Shown here: positions 1-26,600 of the stretch, one piece after another
How the letters are laid out: each line of letters begins with the position of its first letter
How positions within the stretch are numbered: the stretch's first letter is position 1
Assembly (NCBI RefSeq): GCF_014534645.1
Contig: NZ_JACVQF010000101.1
Location: forward strand, 1 to 64,000
Source of the DNA: Streptomyces griseicoloratus
GTDB lineage: Bacteria; Actinomycetota; Actinomycetes; Streptomycetales; Streptomycetaceae
Length of the DNA: 64,000 nucleotides
Direction of reading: 5' to 3'
Translations under genes and position numbers: made by a program
The notes under the pieces: model-generated
Database searches by the model: none
The model's input: the letters and a program-made list of their open reading frames with translations, nothing else
What the model was told of the DNA's origin: nothing

Positions 1-14848
<14,848 letters not shown>

Positions 14849-14852
<4 letters not shown>

Positions 14853-17800
14853 TGCAGCGTCCTCCACTCGGCTTCGAGGCCGTCGATCTCGTCTTGGGAA
14901 AGCTCCACCAGGGCCAGGTCCGACGGGGACCAGCCGCCGGCGTCGGGGCGTTCGGCGTGGTGGAGCAGTGCGCGTACGGCGCGGAACCAGGTGTCCGACA
15001 GTTCGCGGACGTCGGCCTCCGACAGGAGCCGTCCCGGGTAGGTCCAGCGGGCGGTCAGGCGCGGCCCGTCGGGCTGCTCCTGGATGAGGGCGTTGATCTC
15101 GATCAGGTGGGACAGCGGCAGGTCCGCGCCCTCGGCGAGGACCACGTCGCTCTCGGCGGCGGCCGCCCAGTCGCCGCCCGAGGCGGCGACCCGTCCCAGG
15201 TAGTTGAAGAGCAGGGGCGAGGTGGCGAGCCCGGCCAGGCGCGGCCCGGCGTCCGGATGCAGGTGGCGCAGTATCCCGAAGCCGATGCCCTCGTCGGGTA
15301 CGGCCCGGAACTGTTCCTTGACCGTGCGCAGCACCCGGCCGGCCTCCGGCCCTCCGGACCACAGCCCCTCCCAGTCCTCGACGCCGGGGTCCAGCCGGGC
15401 GGGCCGGATGGCGGTCAGCCAGCCGACGGTGCGCGACAGGTCGACGCCGTCGGCGATCTCCTGGCGGCCGTGGCCCTCCACGTCGAGGAGGACTCCCTCG
15501 CCCTCGCCGCGGTGCCGGTGCCTGCGCCAGTGGTCGACCGCCACGGCGAGCGCGGTGATCAGGACCTCGTGCACACCGGTGTTGAGTGCGGTGGGCGCCC
15601 GGTCCAGGAGTCCGGCGGTGGCGTCGGCGCTCAGCACCTGGGTGAGGTGCCGGGCGGCGTGCGCCGTGTCCCGGGCCGGGTCGAGCGGCCGGTCGGTGAG
15701 GGAGGGGGCGGGCCGCCGGAGCGCCCGTGCCCACAGCTCCTCCTCGTCGGCGCGGGCGGTGGCCTGTTCGGTGAGCAGCTCGGCCCAGCGCCGCAACGGC
15801 GTGCCGACGGGGGCGAGTTCGGGTTCCTTGCCGGCCGCGGCCGCCTCCCAGGCGACCCGCAGGTCGGGCAGCAGGACACCCCACGACACGCCGTCGACGG
15901 CCAGGTGGTGGGCGGCGAACAGCAGCCGGCCGGGGGCGTCCTGACCGGCGTCGAACCACACCAGCCCGGCCATCGTGCCGGCCTCCGGGTCGAGGCGCCG
16001 CCAGGCGGCGCGGGCCTCCCGTTCCAGGGTCGTCCGCAGCCGTTCGCCGCTCTGCCCGGCGATGTCGACCCGGTGCACGAGCCCGGCGGCACGGACGCTG
16101 CCGGGCGCGGGGATGTCGTACGTCCACTCGGCGCCGCTGCGGTCCAGGCGCAGGCGGAGGGCCGCGTGCCGGTCGAGCAGGGCCTGCAGGGCGCCCGTGA
16201 GCGGTTCCTGCCCGAGGCCGGGCGGGACCTGGAGGAGCATCGACTGGTGGAAGGCGTCCACCGGGCCGCCGCGCTCGCGCAGCCAGCGCATGACCGGGGT
16301 CGGTGTGAGCGGGCCGCTGCTCGCGGCCGTGTCGTCGGCCGGCCCGGACTGCGCGGGGGCCGCCTGGGCGGCCAGGGCCGCCACCGTCCTCAGCTCGAAG
16401 ACGTCCTTCGGGCTCAGCGCGATGCCGCGGCGCCGGGCGCGGGCCACCAGCTGGATGGAGACGATGCTGTCGCCGCCGAGTTCGAAGAAGCTCTCGTCGA
16501 GGCCGACGGCGTCACGGCCGAGGACCTCGGCGAACAGCGCGGCGAGCGTCTCCTCCACCGGGGTGCGCGGCCGGTCCGCCCCGGCCGGGGCCCCGGCGGT
16601 GAACTCCGGGGCGGGCAGCGCCTTGCGGTCCAGTTTGCCGTTCGGGGTGAGCGGCAGGGTGTCCACGACGACGACCGCCGCGGGCACCATGTGGGCGGGC
16701 AGCCGCCCGGCGGCGTGCGCGAGGACGTCCTCCAGTGCGGGCCGCTCGCCCGCGCCCGGCACGACGTAGCCGACGAGCTGCCGGTGGCCGGGCAGGTCCT
16801 CGCGCACCGTGGCGGCGGCCCGGGCCACCTCCGGGTGGCGGGCCAGCACGGCCTCGACCTCGCCCAGCTCGATGCGGAAGCCGTTCAGCTTGACCTGGTC
16901 GTCGACCCGGCCGAGGTACTCCAGCTGCCCGTCGGCGCGCCAGCGGCCCACGTCGCCGGTGCGGTACATGCGGGCGCCGGCCGGGCCGTGGGGGTCGGCG
17001 ACGAACCGCTCCGCGGTGAGCGCCGGCCGGTCCAGGTAGCCGCGGGCGAGCTGCCCGCCGCCGATGTAGATCTCGCCGGCCACGCCCGGCGGGACGGGGG
17101 CCAGGGCGGGGTCGAGTACGTGGATGACCGAGTTCCACATGGGACGCCCGATCGGCACCGGTCCGCCGGGCACGGGCTCGTCGGGGCCGATGCGGTACTC
17201 GACGCAGCCGACGGTGGCCTCGGTGGGGCCGTACTCGTTGACGACGGTCACGCCCGGGCGGTGGCGGCGCAGTTCCGTGACGGCCTCGCCGATCAGCATC
17301 TCGCCGCCGACGACGAGTTCCCCGGTGGGCGAGAACTCCTCGGGGAGCACGCCGAGCAGGGCCAGGTGGGCGGGGGTGGCCTTCAGGAAGGCGGGGCGCG
17401 GGGCTCCCGTCGCGGGTCCGTCGAGCGCGGTGACGCGGACGGTGCCGCCGGTGATGAGGGGCGCGTACAGGGAGGTGACGGTCAGGTCGAAGGAGACCGG
17501 GGAGTGCAGCAGCGTGCCGCCGGCCACGGACGGGTAGTGCTCGCGGGCGTACTGGAGGTAGACGGCGACGGAGCGGTGCTCGACCACCACACCCTTGGGG
17601 CGGCCGGTGGAGCCGGAGGTGTAGATGACGTAGGCGGGGTGGGCGGGGTCGAGCGGCCGGGTCCGGTCGGTGTCGGTGGGGTCGGTCTCCGGGGCGGAGT
17701 GCTCCGCGCCGGGGTCGACGACGGGCAGCCCTCCGGGGACCGCCGCCCGGGTGCGCTCGTCGGCCAGCACCAGTGCGGGCGCGGAGTCGTCGAGCATGTA

Positions 17801-20800
17801 CGCGATCCGCTCGGCGGGATAGTCCGGGTCGACCGGGACGTAGGCGGCGCCGGACTTGGTGACGGCGAGCAGCGCGATCACCAGTTCGACGGAGCGGGGC
17901 AGCAGGACCGCCACGCGCCGCTCGGGGCCCGCACCGGCCGCGATCAGGTGGTGGGCCAGTCGGTTGGCCCGCGCGTTGAGTTCCGCGTACGTCAGCACCC
18001 GGTCGCCCTCGCGCAGCGCCTCGGCCCGCGGGCTGCGCGCGGCCTGCTGCTCGAACAGCCGCGGCAGCAGCGCCTCGGGGGCGACGGCGGGGGCGGGGGC
18101 GAACTCCGTGAGGATCTGGCGGCGTTCCGCGGTGGAGAGGATGCCGATGTCGCCGGTCCGCCGGGCGGGGTCGGCGGTGAAGGCCTCCAGCACCCGCAGC
18201 AGGCGCTCGCTCATCGCCTCGATGGTCGACCGGTCGAAGAGGTCGGTGCTGTACTCCAGGCGGCCGGAGATGCCGGCGGCGGCCTCGTGTCCCGCGGACC
18301 GCTCGTCGAACCCGAACAACAGGTCGATCTTGGTGACGCCCGGGTCAACCTGCTGCGGCGCGGTGACCAGGCCCGGCAGTTCAAGGGTGGACTCGGCCGG
18401 TGTCTGGACGTCCATCATCACCTGGAACAGGGGGTTCCGGGCGAGCGAGCGCTCGGGGTTGAGGACTTCGACGAGCCGTTCGAAGGGGAGGTCCTGGTGC
18501 GCCTGGGCCGCCAGTGCCATCTCCCGGCTGCGCTCGATGAGTTCGGCGACGGTCGGGTTGCCGGAGACGTCGTTACGGAAGACCACGGTGTTGACGAAGC
18601 ACCCGACCAGTTCGTCCAGCCGCGCGTCGCCGCGGCCCGCCACGGCACTGCCGAGCGGGATGTCGTCGCCCGCGCCGAGCTTGCTCAGCAGGACGGAGAC
18701 CGCGCTCTGCAGCACCATGAAGAGGCTGGCCCGGTGGGTGCGGCCCAGGTCGATGAGCCGCTGGTGCAGTGCGGCACCGATCTCGAAGCGGACGATGTCG
18801 CCGCGCTGGCTCAGCTCGCTCGGACGCGGCCGGTCGAGGGGCAGGTCCAGCTCCTCGGGCAGGCCCGCGAGCGCCCGGGTCCAGTGCGCGAGCTGGCGGC
18901 CCAGCGGGCTGTCGGGGTCACTGTCGTCGCCGAGCACCGACTGCTGCCAGAGGGTGTAGTCGGCGTACTGCACCGGCAGCGGCGCGAAGTCCGGGGCCCG
19001 CCCGGCGGTGCGGGCGGTGTAGGCGCGTCCCAGGTCGCGGGCGAGGGGGGCGAGCGACAGGCCGTCGGCGACGATGTGGTGCAGGACGACGAGCAGGACG
19101 TGCTCCTCGGGGGCGAGCACCAGCAGGCGCGGGCGCACGGCGAGGTCGGTGGTGAGATCGAACCCCTCGGCGACGACGCCGGCGACGGTGGCGTCCACGG
19201 TGCCGGGCCCGGCGGGGAGTTCCACGAGGCGGGCGCGGGCGGCGGCCTCCTCGGGGGTGAGCACGTGCTGGCGGGGCCGTCCGTCGGCCTCCGGGAAGGT
19301 GGTCCGCAGGCTCTCGTGCCGGGCCAGGACATCGGCGAGGGCGGCGCCGAGGGCCGCCTTGTCGAGCCGGCCGGTCAGTTTCAGTGCCAGGCCCATGTTG
19401 TAGGCGCCGCTCGGGCCCTGAAGCCGGTTGACCAGCCACAGCCGCTGCTGGGTGAGGGAGAGCGGCAGTTCGGCGGGGCGGTGGGGGGCGGGTTCGAGGG
19501 CTCTGCGGCGGTCACCGGCGCCGTCGAGCCGGGCGGCGAGCCCCGCGACGGTCGGCGTCTCGAAGACCGAGCGGATGGACAGCTCCGCGCCGAACGCCTC
19601 CCGGATCCGGCCGAGCAGGCGGATCGCGGTGAGCGAGTGGCCTCCCAGGGTGAAGAAGTTGTCGTCGAGGCCCACGCGGGGCACCTTCAGCACCTCGGCC
19701 ACCAGCGCGCACAGCGTCTCCTCGTGCGGGGTGCCGGGCGCGCGGTACTCCACCGCCTCGGCGGCAGCGGGCTCGCCGGCGTCGTCGTCCGTCCGCGGCG
19801 GCATCCAGCCGGCCGGCGCGGTGAGCGCGACGGAGTCGAGGGGGGCGTCCGGGGCGGTGCCGGCCAGCGCGACGAGGAAGGCGGTGAGGGCCTCGCGGTG
19901 CCCGGTGAGCGTCTCGTCGGTGTAGAGGTCGGCGTTGGCGTGGAAGTCGATGAGGAATCCGCCGTCGGGCGTGCGGTTGTCGACGACCAGCGACAGGTCC
20001 TCCTCCGGGCCGATCGAGAAGCCCCGCACGGTGGCCGGGCGGCCGGCGAAGACCAGGGGCTCCCCGTACATGACGAAGTTGACCTCCGGGCCCCACAGCC
20101 GCTTGCGGTCACCGACGAGGCCGAGGTCGCGGTGGATGTCCTCGTAGCGGTAGCGCTGGTGGCGCAGGGCGCGGTGGATGCCGTCGCTGACCGAGGCGAG
20201 GAATTCACCGACGCTCGTTCCGGGCCGCACCCGCACGCGCAGCGGCAGGGCGTTGGAGACCATGCCGGGGATCCGCCGGGCGGCGGCCCCGGGGCGGGCG
20301 GCTGCGGCGAGTCCGAGGACGACGTCGTCGGCGCCGGTGAGCCGGTTGAGGTAGGCGGCGAGGCCCGCGACCACCACGGCGGGCCAGCTGACACGGGTCT
20401 CGCGGGCCAGATCGCGCAGCGCCGACGCGGTGCCGGGGGTGACGTGGCCGGCCTGGCGGACGTGGTCGGCCGGCACCCGGGCCGGCCGCCCGGCCAGGCC
20501 GGTCGGCGGGGCGACGTCCGCCAGCTCCTCGCTCCAGAAGGCGGCGTCCGCCGCGAACTGGTCCGAGCCCCGGTAGGCGGTGTCGAGGTCGACGAGTTCG
20601 CGCAGGCTGCCGAAGCCGGACGGGGCGGGTTCCTCGCCGGCCGCCAGTGCCGAGTAGACGGCGGCCACCCGGGACACGATCAGGGACCAGCTGTAGCCGT
20701 CGACGAGGACGTGGTGGACCCGGCTGAACCAGGTGTAGCGGTCGTCGGCGAGCTTGACCAGGCCGAAGGTGAACAGCGGCCCGGACGCCAGGTCGACCGG

Positions 20801-21130
20801 CGCCCTCACCCGCTCCAGCATCCACTGCTCGGCAGCGGCGGCGGGGTCCGCCTCACCGCTGACGTCGGGGGTGTGCAGCTGCCAGTCCGGTTCCGCGACC
20901 ACGCTCTGCACGGGGCCTTCGTCGCCCTCCGACAGCCGTACGCGCAGCACGTCGGCCTCGGCGACCGTCCGGCGCAGCGCCGTCTCGAACAGTCCCGGGT
21001 CGATCTCCCCCGATATCTCAACGCACTCGGCGATGCTGTACATCGGGTTTTCCGGATTCACCTGCTGCGCCAGCCACATTCCGTACTGAGCGGCCGTCAG
21101 CGGCAATTGGAGTCCATTCCGATCGGCCAT
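14849..21130 (-). CDS. Non-ribosomal peptide synthetase, C-T-C-A-T-E
   Basis: First NRPS of the assembly line, about 2093 residues. It opens with a C domain (HHVLVDG near residue 139) whose start, [15 protein letters not shown], resembles EntF-type C domains that take an acyl starter. A T domain (FFTLGGHSL near 493) follows directly, with only a linker of about 60 residues and no A domain. A normal module then has an L-type C ([18 protein letters not shown] near 685), an A ([11 protein letters not shown] near 1168; [10 protein letters not shown] near 1500), a T (FFELGGDS near 1546) and an intact E (HHLAVDG near 1742). My by-eye A-domain code is DLTKVGEVGK, the Asn/Asp class, so the unit added is probably D-Asn or a hydroxylated form. 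Two starts are possible: ATG 21136 is only 3 nt from the GGAG ribosome site, while ATG 21130 is 9 nt away and is preferred. The stop overlaps the next NRPS start (ATGA). Confidence 0.95.
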
Positions 21131-21321
21131 TGCCATTCACTCCGATTGAGTAGATGCGTCGAGACCCGTGAAGAATCGCCTGCCGACAGGGGCGGCAGTC
21201 GCGGCGACCCGGCCCACCCTACGAATGAAATCCCGCCGGTCAGGCGACTCATGGAAAACTTCGAAGCGCCCGGAGAGCCATATCGAAGAATGCTCATCGC
21301 GCTGTACAGCAGGGCATTCCC

Positions 21322-21372
21322 GGCACCCGGAAAGCGCCGGGTGCCCCGCCTCGGAAGAAGCGGGGCACCCGG
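21322..21372 (-). terminator. Overlapping alternative hairpins between P450 and NRPS genes
   Basis: Bases 21337-21349 (CCGGGTGCCCCGC) pair perfectly with 21360-21372 around a 10-nt loop. Part of the same arm (21337-21345) can instead pair with GGCACCCGG at 21322-21330 around a 6-nt loop. The structure begins 24 nt after the P450 stop in the transcribed sense. There is no U tract, as is common for Streptomyces terminators. It may end the RHS-dioxygenase-P450 transcript or act as a switch before the NRPS genes. The rest of the 260-bp gap presumably holds an NRPS promoter that I could not identify. Confidence 0.6.
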
Positions 21373-21395
21373 GGTGCGCACGGCCGGCCGGGGGG

Positions 21396-22637
21396 TTACC
21401 GCTCCGCGCGCAGGGAGACGGGCAGACTGCTGTACCCGTGCAGGAAGTTGGAGTGGATGGGACGTGCGGGCGAGGTCAGGGCGGCCTCCGCGACATGGGT
21501 GCGCAGCGCGCTGAGCATCGCGTGGATCTCCGCCCTGCCCAGATAGGCCCCGAGGCAGAAGTGCGGTCCGTACCCGAACGACACGTGCTTGTTGGGCGTC
21601 CGGCCCAGGTCGAACACCTCGGGCCGGTCGAAGACGTCCTCGTCGTAGTTGGCGGAGCTGTTCCACAGGGTGACGACGTCCCCGGCACGGATCGTCCGGC
21701 CGCCGATCTCCACGTCGGTCAGGGCACGGCGGCCGAAGTGCATGGCCGGGGAGACCCAGCGCAGCACCTCCTCCACCGCGCTCTCCACGGTGACCTCGCC
21801 CTCCTTGAGGCGACGCCACTGCTCGGGGTGCCCGATCAGCTCGTGCATCCCGCAGATCATCGACAGCCTGCTGGTCTCGTCGCCGCCGATGATGACGCTG
21901 TAGCAGTTGAGCACGATCTCCTGCTCGTTGAGCGGCTCGCCGTCGATGGTGGCCGCGGCGAGCACGCTGACCACGTCGTCGCGGGGGTCGTCCCTGCGTT
22001 CGGCGGCCAGGTCGGAGAAGTACAGCAGGAGTTCGTTGCGGGCGACCAGCGCCTCCTCCTCCGACTGCCCCTCCTCCTCGGAACTGAGGGCCTGCTTGGT
22101 CAGGGACAGCAGATAGTCCCGGTCGGCGGCGGGCACGCCGAGCAGGTCGGCGATGGTCGCCATCGGGATGTGCTCGGCGACGTCCTGTGCGAAGTCGCAG
22201 GTGCCGCGCGCCACCGCCTCGCGCACCAGCCGGTCGGCGCGTCGGCGCACCCCGTCGACGACGGGCTCCAGGACGCGGGGCGCGAACGCTTTGAGCAGGA
22301 CGTTGCGCAGTTCCCGGTGGCGCCGTCCGTCGGTGACGGCCAGCATCCGGCCGGCGGCGGAGTCGCCGCCCTCCAGGAGGGTGGCGAGCACGTTGCCCCG
22401 CTCGGAGGTGAACCGCTTGTTGTCCCGGTACACCTCCATCACGTCCCGGTAGCGGGACACGACCCAGAAGCCGGGCACCGCCCGCCCCTGCACGGCATGC
22501 CAGTGGACCGGGTCCTGTGTTCTGAACGCCCGCCAGATGCCGACGAGTTCCTTCTGCCGGTCCAGGAAGGTCCGCGGGTCGGTGAGGTCGATGTCCGCGA
22601 GGTCGACGTCGCCCGGTGCCCTGGTGGCGGTGGTCAT
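21396..22637 (-). CDS. Cytochrome P450 (NRPS tailoring)
   Basis: 413-residue soluble bacterial P450. The heme-thiolate loop is FGYGPHFCLGAYLGRAEI, the I-helix oxygen-activation motif is GGDETSR, and the EVLRW segment fits the ExxR region. It probably hydroxylates or otherwise oxidises an amino acid or peptide made by the adjacent NRPS. The ATG at 22637 overlaps the stop of the dioxygenase gene (ATGA), so the two are translationally coupled; a strong hairpin follows the stop. P450s with a GGDETSR-like I-helix include several that act on carrier-bound amino acids, but that comparison is from memory. The substrate is not determined. Confidence 0.93.
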   Translation of the reverse strand: MTTATRAPGDVDLADIDLTDPRTFLDRQKELVGIWRAFRTQDPVHWHAVQGRAVPGFWVVSRYRDVMEVYRDNKRFTSERGNVLATLLEGGDSAAGRMLAVTDGRRHRELRNVLLKAFAPRVLEPVVDGVRRRADRLVREAVARGTCDFAQDVAEHIPMATIADLLGVPAADRDYLLSLTKQALSSEEEGQSEEEALVARNELLLYFSDLAAERRDDPRDDVVSVLAAATIDGEPLNEQEIVLNCYSVIIGGDETSRLSMICGMHELIGHPEQWRRLKEGEVTVESAVEEVLRWVSPAMHFGRRALTDVEIGGRTIRAGDVVTLWNSSANYDEDVFDRPEVFDLGRTPNKHVSFGYGPHFCLGAYLGRAEIHAMLSALRTHVAEAALTSPARPIHSNFLHGYSSLPVSLRAER

Positions 22638-23614
22638 GCCGCGTCCGCCGTGCGCTGGGTCATGGCCACCAGCACCGTGCGGTCGCCGGTGAAGGGACGG
22701 CGGCCGTGCGAGGTGAGGATGTTGTCGATCATCAGCAGGTCGCCGGTCCGCCACGGCTCGGCCAGGGTCTTGTCCCGGTAGGCGCCGAGGATGGTGTCGA
22801 TCTCGTCGCCCGTGATGGGCGTGCCGTCGCCGTAGTAGGCGTTGCGGGGCAGACCGTCCTCGCCGCAGATCTCCAGCAGGCCCTCGCGGACGGCCTCGGG
22901 CAGCGCGTGGACGTGGAAGAGGTGCGCCTGGTTGAACCAGACCTTGCGGCCGGTGACGGGGTGTTCCATGACCGCGGGCCGGCGCTGGCGGGTGCGCAGC
23001 ACGTCGCCGTCCCACTCGGTCTCGATGCCGTGCTCGGCGCAGTACGTCTCGACCCGGCCCTTGTCGTCGGTCTGGAAGCCCTCCTGCCAGGACAGGCCCA
23101 TGCCGGTGCGGTAGGTCCGGGTGTAGAGGACGCCCTTGTCCTCGAACCGGCGCACCAGGTCGGCCGGGAGCGCGTCGAGGAGGGCCGCGCTGTCGGCGAC
23201 CGGGGTCTCGCCGCCGGTCTGCGCGGCCTGCGCGCAGAAGAAGAAGACGTTGTGCGGCCAGTTCTGCGAGTACGCGCTCTCGTTGTGCTGCGGGATCGTC
23301 TGGTCCTGCGGGTACTCGGTGGAGGTGTAGACGTTGCCGGTCACCCGGCTGCGCGGGGTGGAGCGCTCGTTGTACTCCAGGCTCGGTCCCCCGCCGATCT
23401 CCTCGGCGATCTCGGCCAGTTCGGCCTGCTCGGCGAGCCCGCTCCCCTTCACCATGACGGCGGCGTGCTCGTACATCGCCGATCGCAGCGCCTCGGCGTT
23501 GGCGGTGAACCAGCCGCGGTGGTCGTCCCCGGAACGGGGCGTCACCCGTACCAGGTGGGTGCCGTTGTGCTCGACCAGCTCGGTGTCGGCGTCGGTGAAA
23601 GGCGTCGTCATCAT
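22634..23614 (-). CDS. SyrP/TauD-family Fe(II)/2-oxoglutarate dioxygenase (probable amino-acid beta-hydroxylase)
   Basis: 326 residues of the TauD/TfdA family, closest in motif layout to SyrP, the aspartyl-carrier beta-hydroxylase of syringomycin. Visible metal ligands are the HNE triad segment in TIPQHNESAYSQNWP and a distal histidine in ILTSHGRRPF, followed by RPFTGDR, which carries the 2-oxoglutarate-binding arginine. The neighbouring NRPS has an Asn/Asp-type A domain, so beta-hydroxylation of Asn or Asp on the carrier protein is the natural inference. The start overlaps the stop of the RHS gene (ATGA), with GGAGAAGGA just upstream; ATG 23611 is an alternative. The stop overlaps the P450 start. 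Confidence 0.9.
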   Translation of the reverse strand: MMTTPFTDADTELVEHNGTHLVRVTPRSGDDHRGWFTANAEALRSAMYEHAAVMVKGSGLAEQAELAEIAEEIGGGPSLEYNERSTPRSRVTGNVYTSTEYPQDQTIPQHNESAYSQNWPHNVFFFCAQAAQTGGETPVADSAALLDALPADLVRRFEDKGVLYTRTYRTGMGLSWQEGFQTDDKGRVETYCAEHGIETEWDGDVLRTRQRRPAVMEHPVTGRKVWFNQAHLFHVHALPEAVREGLLEICGEDGLPRNAYYGDGTPITGDEIDTILGAYRDKTLAEPWRTGDLLMIDNILTSHGRRPFTGDRTVLVAMTQRTADAA

Positions 23615-26600
23615 TCCTTCTCCACGTCCAGGCTGTAGCCGTTGATGCTCGTGTGGTTGACCGGGTCGCCGGCCGCGTATTCGTAGGGGTTGAGGAATGG
23701 GCCCGACGACACCGGGGCGGAGAACCGTCCGAAGGAGGGGTTGTACACGCGGGTGTCGAGGACCACGTTGTAGAGGGCTCCGGCATGCTCGGTGCCCACC
23801 TGGTACCGGCCGAGCCATCCGTAGTCGTAGTCGCCGGGCATGTTGTCCGGCACGCGCCGCGGGTCGACGGTGCCGTCGGCGGTCACCGGCTCGCCGTTCA
23901 GGCCGTAGTGGTAGAGGTCCCCGCGCTGGCGGCCGTCGTCGCCGGTGACGAGGAAGACGTCGCCGCGGACCGTGGGGTGGCTCCACGTCGTGGGTGTGGC
24001 GCCGTCCCGGCCGGCGTCCACGGTCAGCACCACTCCGCCGGGCAGGCCGACGACCCGGTTCAGCAGCCGCCCGTCGCCGTCGAGCACGAGGTCGGGGGCG
24101 GCCTCGGCCATGTCGGTGTGCCCGTAGCGCAGGTGCAGGGTGCCCTGTGCCGTGGTGGCGGTGCGGGCCATCACGTGGTCGGCGATGTCCTTGGTGTACG
24201 TCACGTCGGCGTCGCCGGGGCCCGCGCCGGTGACCCGGGCGCCGAGGTAGCGCTCCGCGGCGTCGGGACGCTGCGTCACCTGCGTGCCGTCGGCCCGGTA
24301 GCCGGTGAGGTGACCGTTGAGGGCGTAGTCCGGGCCGGTGACGGCGTGGTCGCCGGTGGTGGCGAGCAGCCGGTCGGCGTCGTCGTAGCAGTGGCCGGTG
24401 ACCGTCGTGCCGCGGGCGGTGCGGTCGGTGAGCCGGACGACGTTGCCGTTGGCGCCGGCGTCCGCACGGGTGCCGCTCGGGCAGTCGTCCGCCGCCCGGG
24501 AGGTGAAGTCGCGGACGTACTCGTGCCCGCCGGTCCAGGCGCGCACCAGCCGCCCGGCCGTGTCGTAGACGAAGTCGGGGCCGCCGGGGCGGCCGCCCGC
24601 GCCCGCGACGGTCTCGTCCACGATGGTGCCGGACCGGGACCGGGTCACGCCGGTGTTCCTGCCGGTGCCGTCGGCGAGCGTCCAGTTCTTGGCGGTGATC
24701 CGTCCGGCGGCGTCGCGCTCCACGGCGAGCCGGGTGCCGTTGGCGTAGCGCACACCCTTCAGCGCGCCCGCGGCGTCGTACTCGGCGGAGGCCAGCTGCC
24801 TGCCGTCCAGGACGACGGCGGCCACGCGGCCGGCGGCGTCACGACGGAACTTCGTGACCTGGGGTGCGTCGCCCGCGGTCGGCGGGGTCACCGTTTCGAG
24901 CACGACGCGGCCGGCCCGGTCGTAGGCGGTCCGGGTGCGGGTGCCCTGGCCGTCCGTGTAGTCGACGGTGCGGCCGAGCAGGTCGACGGTGCGGGTCATG
25001 GTGTGGTCGTGCTGGGTGGCCCGCAGCGTCAGCGGGTCGCCGCCGTGGCTGTTGTCGTAGGCCACGCTCCAGGCGGGCAGGTTGGCGTTGCCCGGCATGG
25101 ACATCCTGCTGATGACACCGCGCTCGTCGTACTCGACGCAGGTCCAGTCGGGGCCGCCGAAGTTGACCGCGACGGGCAGGCCGCGGGCGCCGAAGACGAA
25201 CTTCTCGACGCGGGCGTCACCGTCGGCGCCGGCGGGCAGTGCAATGGACTTGGGCAGCCCGCGTTGCGGGGCGGGGTCGTTCTCCTGCGTGCAGGGGTTG
25301 TCCGCGCTCTCCGCGGTGCCGTAGTAGGTGAAGGTCTTCCGGGTGCCGGCCGGGCTGGTCTCGGCGACCGGGCGGAACGCCTCGTCGTAGGTGTAGCCGG
25401 TGGCGAGGGCGAGACCGTCGGGGTCGGTCACCAGGGCGGACGGGAGGCCGAGTTCGTTGAGGCGGGTCTGCGTGGTCAGCGGCGGCACGCCGTCGGAGTC
25501 CGCGCGGACGGTGGTGAGGCCGGTGGCGTCGAGCCGGGTGGTCTGCGCGGGGACCCGGGCGCAGCCGTCGGGGGCCGGGCTGACGGGGCGCAGATCGGCG
25601 CCGAAGCACTCGCTCGGTCCGGGGCCGTAGGTGCCGGAGGGCATGCCCGTCTCGTCGTAGACGGTCGTGCTCATCCGCCCGGCGGGGTCGGTCTGCGACC
25701 GCGGGCGGCCGTCCTCGGTCCAGGTGTGGCGGGTGGTGCGGCGGGTGGCGTCGGTGTCCGTCGCGAGGCGGCCGGCGGCGTCGAAGGTGACGCGGCGCGC
25801 CCAGCCCTGCGGCGTGGTGATCCCCGCGACCTCGACCTCGGTCTCCCGTGCCGCGGTGGCGTAGGAACGCACCGGCCGCAGTGCGGACCCGGCGTCGGTG
25901 CCGTCCGGGTCGGGTCCGGTGACACGCGAGACGACGGGGGTGTCCCCGCGGTAGTCGACGCGGTACTGGGCGGCGGCGGTGTCGCGGCCGGTGCCGGCCG
26001 CGATCCAGTCCATGACCAGCGGCGGGCGCACCGTGGTGAGCCGGTGGTCGGCCGTGTACCCGAAGTCCGTGACCTCGGCACCGGGGTTGACGACGCGGAC
26101 GAGCTTGCCGTCGCGGTAGTGCAGCTGGGTGGTGCCGGCGCCGGGCACCCGGACGGCGCACACGTACCCGGCCGGCGCGTCGTCGTCGGCGCATGCCTCG
26201 TCGCCCGCGTAGCGGAAGGTGAGCCCTTCCTCCTCGGCGGCCTCGATCGCGGCGGCCTGGCCCTCGGGAACGGCGGCGGGGACCGCGTCGCCGCCGTCCT
26301 TGCCGCCGTCACCGGCGCGGGCACCCCGGCCTGCCTGGCCACCGGGGGCGGGCAGGGCGGCGGAGCCGGAGGCGGCGGAGCCGGAAGCGGCAGTGCCGGA
26401 AGCGGCGAAGCCGGAGGCCGCCGAGCCGGAGGCCGCCGAGCCCGAGGCCGTGGCCCCGGCAGGCGGGTGCCCCGCGGTCGTGGCGGCCGGTGCCGTCGCT
26501 CCGGGTGTCGTGGGCGCGCCGGTGGCGGAGGCCGCGGCGGGCGGCGTCGCGTCCGGAGTGACCGTCCAGCCGGGCGGGAGCACGGCGCCGGACGGCTGCA

